Below are positions 14,317 to 20,355 of a stretch of DNA of 20,355 nt, one piece after another. Source of the DNA: Gudongella sp049310905 (GTDB lineage Bacteria; Bacillota; Clostridia; Tissierellales; Tissierellaceae). Where the stretch lies: positions 1 through 20,355 of the forward strand of contig NZ_JBMEMN010000038.1 of NCBI RefSeq assembly GCF_049310905.1, in the 5' to 3' direction. Below the pieces are notes generated by a model. It saw only the letters and a list, made by a program, of their open reading frames with translations, ran no database searches and had not been told where the DNA came from. Both the position numbers and the translations under genes were made by a program. Numbering within the stretch: position 1 is the stretch's first letter; each line of letters opens with the position of its first letter.

Positions 14317-15858
14317 CTATTGTCTTATTGTTCCTCTTCCCTTGCCATTTTTCTTTGATTCATACAAAGCCATATCAGCTCTTTTCAATGCATCCTCAAA
14401 ACTTATGTCGTCTTCCCTGAAATATGTTGCACCTATTGATGTTGTTATTCCTACTTCTTTATTTTCCACTAAGACCTCTGTTTTTTCAACTGCTGCAAGC
14501 ACCTTTGACATAAAGGTTTCAAGAGCAGTAGGACCTATTCCATCAACCAGTATTACAAACTCCTCTCCACCCCACCTATATACGGTATCGCTATCTCGGA
14601 TGGATGCCTTGATGCTTTTAACTACTTCGTACAAGACTTTGTCTCCAACATCGTGTCCGTAGGTATCGTTAATATGTTTGAAATCATCAAGGTCCATTAG
14701 AAACAAGGCACATTCGCATCCATTGTTGCTGAATTTCTGGAATTTTTCCTTAAGCCTCTTCATTCCAGCCCTTCTGCTTTTTGCATCGGTCAATTCATCC
14801 GTTGCAAGTTCCTCTTTCAGCTCCATGTTTGACATTCTGAAATATCTCTCTTCAAGAATAAGAAACATCCCCATTCCAACTAATAAAACTAAAAATCCTG
14901 ACCCTAATAATATTCCTACGGAGGCAGCTATTTCATCCTCACTTGCATTCTTGGCACTTTCGTAATATGCATCTATAGTGTCATAGTATACACCCATGGC
15001 CAGAATCCAATTGTAGTCTTCATACAATCTTGCATAGCTTATTTTTTCACCAATCTCGTCATCATCCAGTTTCTTGAAGTTATACGTATAGAAAACTTCT
15101 CCATCCATCCTTATTCCTTCAAGCTCTTCCAGGTATGGTAAATTTCCTGCAATATCCTCCATATCAGTTGATATGGACATTCCTTCCGTATCCTTTAGAT
15201 TTGGATGAATCAACCTGATACCGTAATCATCCCCACCATCATAGTCAATCACTTCATTGACCCACATATAAGCATCCTGGAAATATATCTCCCTGTAAAT
15301 CTTCTCTCTTAGCTCTTCTTCGATCTGTTTCTTAACAGTATCCCTAAGTATCAGCAAAGAAATTTTGTATGGACCGTATTGAAACTCCTGGCTATATTCA
15401 ACTGTTTCATCTTCAAGGAGCACACCCGAAAATGCCAATCCAGTTGGGCTTGAAAATATAACCGTTCCAGCTTCATCCTCAATAACAATATCCAACAATT
15501 CACTGTTTTCAGGCAGGGAAAGATATTTTATGATAGCATTGAGCTCAAGGTCAGGGTATGCTTCAAAGTATCCCATGATATGTGTAATCTTGTTTTCAAG
15601 AAGTCTTTCCTGTCTATTTCTGATTTTTTCTACAGCACTTATTGTATTGGTAACTGTATCCTTTAAAAAATCCTTTTTGATATGGATGATCTCATTTCTA
15701 GTGTACTCAGCATAGGTTTCACCCAAACTGTATATTCTCCCGATGAAAATTCCTGACACAATCACTGCAAAAATAATAAAAAGGGTAACACCAAATCCCA
15801 GGTACCGTTTCCTTACCTGGTCAAGCTCCCTATATCTGTCTAAAATTCGCTTTAACAT
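14317..15858 (-). CDS. Membrane diguanylate cyclase with extracellular Cache sensor
   Basis: The 513-residue enzyme makes cyclic di-GMP from two GTP. A membrane segment at about 22-42 is followed by an outside region of some 270 residues with Cache-like features (AYMWVNEVIDYDGG... IRLIHPNLKDTEG and NWILAMGVYYDTIDAYYE), a second membrane segment at 312-335, and a GGDEF domain. The active site is GGEEF (430-434). Five residues earlier, RDSD (421-424) is the RxxD inhibitory site, so product feedback is likely. The metal-binding LMDLDDFKHIND is intact. This is an active-looking sensor cyclase; Cache domains often bind amino acids or organic acids, and here the ligand is unknown. Confidence 0.92.
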   Translation of the reverse strand: MLKRILDRYRELDQVRKRYLGFGVTLFIIFAVIVSGIFIGRIYSLGETYAEYTRNEIIHIKKDFLKDTVTNTISAVEKIRNRQERLLENKITHIMGYFEAYPDLELNAIIKYLSLPENSELLDIVIEDEAGTVIFSSPTGLAFSGVLLEDETVEYSQEFQYGPYKISLLILRDTVKKQIEEELREKIYREIYFQDAYMWVNEVIDYDGGDDYGIRLIHPNLKDTEGMSISTDMEDIAGNLPYLEELEGIRMDGEVFYTYNFKKLDDDEIGEKISYARLYEDYNWILAMGVYYDTIDAYYESAKNASEDEIAASVGILLGSGFLVLLVGMGMFLILEERYFRMSNMELKEELATDELTDAKSRRAGMKRLKEKFQKFSNNGCECALFLMDLDDFKHINDTYGHDVGDKVLYEVVKSIKASIRDSDTVYRWGGEEFVILVDGIGPTALETFMSKVLAAVEKTEVLVENKEVGITTSIGATYFREDDISFEDALKRADMALYESKKNGKGRGTIRQ

Positions 15859-15890
15859 AGCTAGTCTCCCATGGTTGAATTATGTTTACA

Positions 15891-15896
15891 ATTATA
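15891..15896 (-). promoter_or_regulatory. Candidate -10 of the diguanylate cyclase gene
   Basis: A perfect TATAAT lies on the minus strand 33 bases before the ATG. The -35 is not clear. It probably serves both the cyclase and the amidohydrolase. Confidence 0.5.
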
Positions 15897-15948
15897 TCAA
15901 ATTCTACAGCGCTTTGCACCTGTAAAGTTAATTTGTTTACTAAAAATG

Positions 15949-15969
15949 AAAACCCCGGAAAACCGGGGT
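15949..15969 (-). terminator. Intrinsic terminator after the aminotransferase gene
   Basis: ACCCCGG (15952-15958) pairs with CCGGGGT (15963-15969) around AAAA. On the minus strand TTTT follows. The stem is short but GC-rich, directly after the aminotransferase stop. Confidence 0.8.
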
Positions 15970-15975
15970 ATTATT

Positions 15976-17163
15976 CTAGCTATATACTTCAAAGAGCTTT
16001 TGAAAGGCATCGAAAGATCTTTTTATCATTTCCGGATCTACACAATAGGAAATTCTAACATACCCCGGGCAACCAAAATCATCCGCCGGTACAATGAGAA
16101 GGTTCAGCTTCTTTGCCTCTTCTGCAAATCTTCTTGAATTCTCCTCAAGGGATTTCACGAAAAGGTAAAATGCCCCATCTGGCTTTACGCATTCATATCC
16201 CATCTCGGTCAGCCCTTCGTAAAGAAGCTTCCTGTTTGCATCATAAAGATTCACATCCGAAGTTTTTCCAATACACTTTAAAACTACCTTCTGAAACATG
16301 CTTGGAGCACATACAAATCCAAGAGATCGTCCTGCTCCACTTACTGCAGTATATACTTCTCTGGAATTTACAACACTATCAGGTACCATTATATAGCCAA
16401 TTCTTTCTCCGGGAAGAGAAAGCGACTTGCTGTATGAGTAGCAGACAATTGTATTCCCGTAATAATCTGGAATATACTGAATCTCCAACCCATCATATAC
16501 AATCTCCCTGTAAGGCTCATCTGAAATAAGATAAACTGGATTTCCATATTCCTCTGACTTATCTTCCAACAATTCTGCCAAATCCCTCAAAGTTTTTTCT
16601 GAATAAACAGCTCCGGATGGATTGTTGGGAGTGTTTATAATAATTGCCTTTGTTTTTGAGCTTATAGCTTCTTTTAACAGATCCATATCAATCTGGAATG
16701 TATCAGTATCCGCTGGAACTACCACGACCTTGGCGCCCGCATTTCTTATAAAGACCTTATATTCAGGAAAATATGGTGCGATTATAACGACTTCATCCTC
16801 TGAATCTGCGACAAGAGCCTTTAGGGTAATTGTAAGGGAGGCTGCGGCGCCACATGTCATGTAAAAATTATCCGCCCCAAGATTACTTTTATATGTATTG
16901 TTCATATATTCAGCAATTCCCTTTCTTACCTGCAAGTCTCCTTGTGCTGAAGTATATCCATGAATTTCTTGTGATTTTGATGTTTGGAGCAACTCAATTA
17001 TTGAATCCTTTACACATTCTGGTGCTGGAACAGTGGGGTTTCCAATACTGAAATCAAATACATTCTCTCTTCCAACTATCTCTGCTTGTTTTTTCCCATA
17101 TTCAAATAGTTCCCTGATTGCTGATTTCTTGGAACCTAGTTCATACATGTCTTTTGATATCAT
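15976..17163 (-). CDS. Pyridoxal-phosphate aminotransferase, class I/II
   Basis: The 395-residue enzyme transfers amino groups with PLP. Asn181 in NTPNNPSG, Asp215 and Tyr218 in SDEPYRE, the Schiff-base Lys246 in SYSKSLSLPGERIGY and Arg254 are all present, as in aspartate aminotransferase-fold enzymes. The amino-acid substrate is not clear from sequence. A longer frame opens at 17247, but AGGAGG lies eight bases before the ATG at 17163. The promoter at 17198-17206 would start the transcript downstream of 17247, so the shorter form is right. It has its own promoter and terminator. Confidence 0.92.
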   Translation of the reverse strand: MISKDMYELGSKKSAIRELFEYGKKQAEIVGRENVFDFSIGNPTVPAPECVKDSIIELLQTSKSQEIHGYTSAQGDLQVRKGIAEYMNNTYKSNLGADNFYMTCGAAASLTITLKALVADSEDEVVIIAPYFPEYKVFIRNAGAKVVVVPADTDTFQIDMDLLKEAISSKTKAIIINTPNNPSGAVYSEKTLRDLAELLEDKSEEYGNPVYLISDEPYREIVYDGLEIQYIPDYYGNTIVCYSYSKSLSLPGERIGYIMVPDSVVNSREVYTAVSGAGRSLGFVCAPSMFQKVVLKCIGKTSDVNLYDANRKLLYEGLTEMGYECVKPDGAFYLFVKSLEENSRRFAEEAKKLNLLIVPADDFGCPGYVRISYCVDPEMIKRSFDAFQKLFEVYS

Positions 17164-17197
17164 CACCTTTTCCTCCTCTTTGTGGGCTTCTATCTTA

Positions 17198-17206
17198 ATT
17201 ATATCA
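17198..17206 (-). promoter_or_regulatory. Extended -10 promoter of the aminotransferase gene
   Basis: The minus strand reads TGATATAAT, a TG-n extended -10 with a perfect hexamer. A weak TGGAAA lies 17 bp upstream. The predicted start near 17191 leaves a leader of about 30 bases. Confidence 0.65.
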
Positions 17207-17269
17207 GGTAAACGTTTGCCTTTCCATTTTAATTTAGAAAATATCAATCCCAGGCCTCTTTTAATATAT

Positions 17270-17296
17270 AAAGGCTCCGAAGAAATCGGAGCCTTT
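17270..17296 (-). terminator. Intrinsic terminator after ppdK
   Basis: An 11-bp perfect stem (17270-17280 with 17286-17296) around AGAAA lies eight bases past the ppdK stop. The downstream minus-strand tract is AT-rich rather than pure T. Confidence 0.75.
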
Positions 17297-17304
17297 AATT
17301 TTAT

Positions 17305-19950
17305 CTACTTATCAAGCTGTATATTCATCTTTTCCTTTAAAACTGCCTGTGCCGCTGCAAGTCTTGCAATTGGAACCCTAAATGGTGAACATGATACATA
17401 ATCCAAACCGATTCTGTGGCAGAACTCAACTGAACTCGGTTCTCCTCCATGCTCTCCACATATTCCAAGCTTGATATCTGCTCTGGTTTTTCTTCCAAGC
17501 TCAACGGCCATCTCCATCATCTTGCCAATTCCTCTTTGATCCAGAACTTCAAAGGGACTCTTGTCAAATATACCCTTTTCAATGTAATCGTTAAGGAATT
17601 TACCTGAGTCATCTCTTGAGTATCCAAATCCCATCTGTGTAAGGTCATTGGTTCCAAAGCTGAAAAACTCGGCTTCTAAAGCAATCTCATCAGCTGTGAT
17701 GGCAGCTCTTGGAACCTCAATCATTGTTCCTATAAGGTACTTTATACTGTCATTTCTCTCGGCAAATACTGCCTCTATTTCCTCAAGAACCTGTTTCTTG
17801 ACATATGCAAGTTCTATAACATCACTAATCAAAGGAATCATAATCTCCGGTATTATCTCTACTCCATCTTTAACCTTGTAATCAAGAGCAGCTTCGATTA
17901 TGGCTCTAGTCTGCATCTTTGCAATTTCAGGATAAGTTACTGCAAGCCTGCATCCCCTGTGCCCAAGCATTGGATTGACCTCTGCAAGATCATCGATTGT
18001 ATCCTTAAGCTTTTCATAGGATACTTCCATAGACTTGGCAAGTGATTCTATATCTTCTTTTTTACTTGGTAAAAACTCGTGAAGTGGTGGATCCAACAGT
18101 CTAATTGTAACTGGTCTGGATTCCATCACCTGATATATCTCATAGAAATCCTTTCTTTGCAATGGAAGAAGTACATCCAGCGCCTTTTGCCTCTGGCTCT
18201 CTGTATTTGATACGATCATTCGTCTAACCGCAGGAATCCTTTCTTCATCAAAGAACATATGCTCCGTTCTGCATAGTCCTATACCCTCAGCTCCAAATTT
18301 GACAGCTGCTGCTGCATCCCTTGGAGTGTCTGCATTTGTTCTTACCTTCATTCTTCTTGTCTCGTCAGCCCATGACATGAATTCACCAAACTGACCTGAA
18401 AGCTCAGGCTGAACTTTTCCAATTTCTCCAACATAGACCGTACCTGTTGTACCATCAAGTGACAAGTAATCTCCTTCGTGCAGAGTCAAATCTCCGGCCT
18501 TGATTACTTTTGCTTCTTCGTCCACTCTTATTTCGCTGCATCCTGCAACACAGCACTTACCCATGCCTCGAGCAACAACTGCAGCGTGAGATGTCATTCC
18601 ACCTCTTGCAGTAAGAATACCTTCAGCGTTTACCATGCCTTCTATATCCTCAGGTGAGGTTTCCTGCCTTACAAGAAGTGCCTTCTCGCCTCTTGCCTTT
18701 GCTTCAACTACATCCTTGGCATGGAAGTAGACCTTTCCAAATGCAGCTCCCGGAGAAGCCGGCAATCCTTTTGCCAGAACCGTTGCTTCTGCCAGTGATT
18801 TTACATCAAATGTCGGATGTAGAAGCTGATTAATCTGATTTGGTTCAATTCTAAGCATCGCTTCGTCCTTTGAAATCTTACCTTCCTTCACAAGATCAAC
18901 TGCTATATTTATAGCTGCATGAGCTGTTCTTTTTCCAGTTCTTGTCTGGAGCATAAACAGTTTTCCCTTTTCTATTGTAAACTCAATATCCTGCATATCC
19001 TTGTAATGACTTTCAAGGGTTTCATTTACCTTTCTAAACTCTTCATATACTTCTGGCATGATCTCTTCAAGCTCAGATATGGACTTTGGAGTTCTTATTC
19101 CGGCAACAACGTCTTCTCCCTGGGCATTCATAAGGAACTCTCCATATATCTTGTTTTCTCCATTGGCTGGATTCCTTGTAAATGCAACTCCTGTTCCTGA
19201 AGTGTCTCCCATATTTCCATATACCATGGACTGAACGTTTACAGCAGTTCCAAGGCTTGATGGGATATCATGAAGTCTTCTGTATATAACTGCCCTTGGA
19301 TTATTCCATGATGAGAATACAGCTTCTATTGCCAGTCTAAGCTGGTCAACTGGGTCCTGTGGGAAAGGCTGTCCCTTTTCTTCTTCATATATTCCCTTAA
19401 ACTTTTCCACAAGCAGTTTCAAGTCATCTGCATCAAGTTCAGTATCAAGCTCAACTCCATTTTTATGCTTCAATTCCTCCATTGCCGCATCAAATCTTCT
19501 CTTGGGAATACCCATTGCAATATCAGAAAACATCTGGATAAATCTCCTGTAGCTGTCGTATGCAAATCTTTCATTTTCAGTGGAATTGACAAGCCCAATA
19601 ACCGACTTATCGTTAAGACCAAGGTTAAGAATTGTATCCATCATTCCAGGCATTGAGAAAACAGCTCCAGACCTAACAGAAACCAAAAGCGGATTCTCCT
19701 CATCTGAGAATCTTTTTCCAAGCTTCTCTTCTACATCCGCGAGATGACTGTGAATCTCTTCTATAAGCTCCGGCCAAAGCTTTTCACCCTCCTCGTAAAA
19801 CCTTGTGCAGGTTTCTGTGGTTATGGTGAATCCCGGAGGCACCGGAAGCCCTATATTTGTCATCTCCGCAAGATTTGAACCCTTTCCGCCCAAGAGCGAC
19901 TTCATTTCCTTTGAACCCTCATTAAAACCATACACATACTTGTGTCCCAT
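17305..19950 (-). CDS. ppdK: Pyruvate, phosphate dikinase
   Basis: PPDK interconverts pyruvate, ATP and phosphate with phosphoenolpyruvate, AMP and pyrophosphate, giving anaerobes a pyrophosphate-linked glycolysis or gluconeogenesis step. The 881-residue product has an N-terminal ATP-grasp domain (GGKGSNLAEM at 21-30, VSVRSGAVFSMPGMMDT at 90-106), the phosphohistidine domain GGMTSHAAVVARGMG with His455, and the C-terminal PEP/pyruvate barrel (GLCRTEHMFF, and GICGEHGGEPSS with the acid-base Cys831). Both catalytic residues carry the same numbers as I recall for the C. symbiosum enzyme. Thr453 matches the site regulated by phosphorylation in plant PPDK; no regulatory kinase gene is in the window. 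The ATG follows GGGGGG-type Shine-Dalgarno sequence. Confidence 0.98.
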   Translation of the reverse strand: MGHKYVYGFNEGSKEMKSLLGGKGSNLAEMTNIGLPVPPGFTITTETCTRFYEEGEKLWPELIEEIHSHLADVEEKLGKRFSDEENPLLVSVRSGAVFSMPGMMDTILNLGLNDKSVIGLVNSTENERFAYDSYRRFIQMFSDIAMGIPKRRFDAAMEELKHKNGVELDTELDADDLKLLVEKFKGIYEEEKGQPFPQDPVDQLRLAIEAVFSSWNNPRAVIYRRLHDIPSSLGTAVNVQSMVYGNMGDTSGTGVAFTRNPANGENKIYGEFLMNAQGEDVVAGIRTPKSISELEEIMPEVYEEFRKVNETLESHYKDMQDIEFTIEKGKLFMLQTRTGKRTAHAAINIAVDLVKEGKISKDEAMLRIEPNQINQLLHPTFDVKSLAEATVLAKGLPASPGAAFGKVYFHAKDVVEAKARGEKALLVRQETSPEDIEGMVNAEGILTARGGMTSHAAVVARGMGKCCVAGCSEIRVDEEAKVIKAGDLTLHEGDYLSLDGTTGTVYVGEIGKVQPELSGQFGEFMSWADETRRMKVRTNADTPRDAAAAVKFGAEGIGLCRTEHMFFDEERIPAVRRMIVSNTESQRQKALDVLLPLQRKDFYEIYQVMESRPVTIRLLDPPLHEFLPSKKEDIESLAKSMEVSYEKLKDTIDDLAEVNPMLGHRGCRLAVTYPEIAKMQTRAIIEAALDYKVKDGVEIIPEIMIPLISDVIELAYVKKQVLEEIEAVFAERNDSIKYLIGTMIEVPRAAITADEIALEAEFFSFGTNDLTQMGFGYSRDDSGKFLNDYIEKGIFDKSPFEVLDQRGIGKMMEMAVELGRKTRADIKLGICGEHGGEPSSVEFCHRIGLDYVSCSPFRVPIARLAAAQAVLKEKMNIQLDK

Positions 19951-20030
19951 GTCATTCCCCCCTTGATTTATTAAGACAATCTAAATACAGCGTTTGTAGA
20001 CTCCTTACAGCTCTCATACCAATATGGACA

Positions 20031-20060
20031 ATTATAGCACAGGAATATATAGTATGTCAC
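20031..20060 (-). promoter_or_regulatory. Probable ppdK promoter
   Basis: On the minus strand GTGACA (20055-20060) and TATAAT (20031-20036) are separated by 18 bp. The leader to the ppdK ATG would be about 75 bases. Confidence 0.6.
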
Positions 20061-20279
20061 ATATATTTTAATGTATAGCACATATATCCTGCATTTTAAA
20101 ATACTTACCCATAAACGAGTAAAATTAAGCCAGATTATACCATTTAACGTGATAATTAGTATATGCAATTTTGTTAATTATTTGACACACTTTCGGGCAT
20201 ATGTTTAGGACTTTTGTCCCTAACTTGATTTTATCTCCATTTCAAGCCGTTTTGCATTTAAATATTGCATTGAAATATC
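20061..20279. other. AT-rich non-coding stretch, nothing recognised
   Basis: No gene is supported here. A TTGACA at 20182-20187 has no good -10 partner, and TAGGACTTTTGTCC (about 20206-20219) is a weak hairpin. Confidence 0.5.
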
Positions 20280-20355
20280 TGTCAATAACTTTTGAAAATG
20301 TCAGTAAAAACTAGTCTAATTATCTTTTGAAAATGTCAGTAGATAATTAAGTGGT
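20280..20355 (+). mobile_element. Possible left end of an IS21-type element, cut by the window edge
   Basis: The 18-mer CTTTTGAAAATGTCAGTA occurs at 20289-20306 and 20324-20341, 35 bp apart, and a related TGTCAATAAC begins at 20280. Multiple short repeats beginning TGTCA at the end of an element, just ahead of a transposase gene, are characteristic of IS21-family termini. The closing GTGGT could be part of a ribosome binding site for a gene outside the window. No transposase codons are visible, so the call rests on the repeats. Confidence 0.4.

Noticed and set aside
20182..20210. Plus-strand promoter from TTGACA at 20182
   Set aside because: No acceptable -10 element 16-18 bp downstream.
20289..20341. 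Possible CRISPR-like repeat
   Set aside because: Only two 18-bp copies with a 17-bp gap and no cas genes; insertion-sequence end repeats explain it better.

Overview
The window looks like chromosomal DNA from a low-GC, Gram-positive anaerobe of the class Clostridia (inference). The signs are a T-box leader, AGGAGG-type ribosome binding sites, SigA-like promoters (TTGACA, about 17 bp, TATAAT), a Firmicutes LexA/DinR box, a YtrA-type GntR regulator and a pyruvate phosphate dikinase whose catalytic residues carry the same numbers as those I recall for the Clostridium symbiosum enzyme. I found no rRNA, tRNA or CRISPR array.

Region 1 (1-112) is mobile-element debris. It holds the start of a probable IS3-type transposase gene reading off the left edge, abutting a truncated copy of a short gene-like sequence. 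A second, inverted copy of that sequence lies at 6880-6908, so the 6.8 kb between them is bracketed by inverted repeats.

Region 2 (241-3732, plus strand) is a T-box-controlled ABC importer operon: lipoprotein binding protein, permease and ATPase, then an OsmC-like protein, closed by a strong terminator. The family is usually linked to tryptophan (TrpXYZ), but the leader reads best as tyrosine-specific. The specifier is UAC, and the T-box UGGU pairs with an A discriminator base.

Region 3 (3712-6536) is a divergent pair. On the minus strand is a protein with the fold pattern of a B12-binding radical SAM enzyme in which the three cluster cysteines are gone. On the plus strand is a LexA-boxed Y-family DNA polymerase gene followed by a small conserved-looking partner gene.

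Region 4 (6537-7202) is non-coding, with short repeats, a palindrome and a frameshifted gene remnant.

Region 5 (7203-13028, minus strand) runs proC, then a LiaF-like membrane protein. Next comes a ytr-like operon (GntR regulator, ABC ATPase, ABC-2 permease) with promoter and operator, then a long hairpin followed by an M48 membrane protease and a PH-domain membrane protein. A zinc-ribbon membrane protein lies upstream of proC. These genes suggest envelope homeostasis.

Region 6 (13097-19950, minus strand) has an M20 amidohydrolase downstream of a Cache-GGDEF diguanylate cyclase, an aminotransferase with its own promoter and terminator, and ppdK. The right edge (20280-20355) carries short repeats that may be the end of an IS21-type element.

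Several starts were moved to fit ribosome binding sites: the OsmC-like, radical-SAM-like, polymerase, GntR, LiaF-like, proC and aminotransferase genes.
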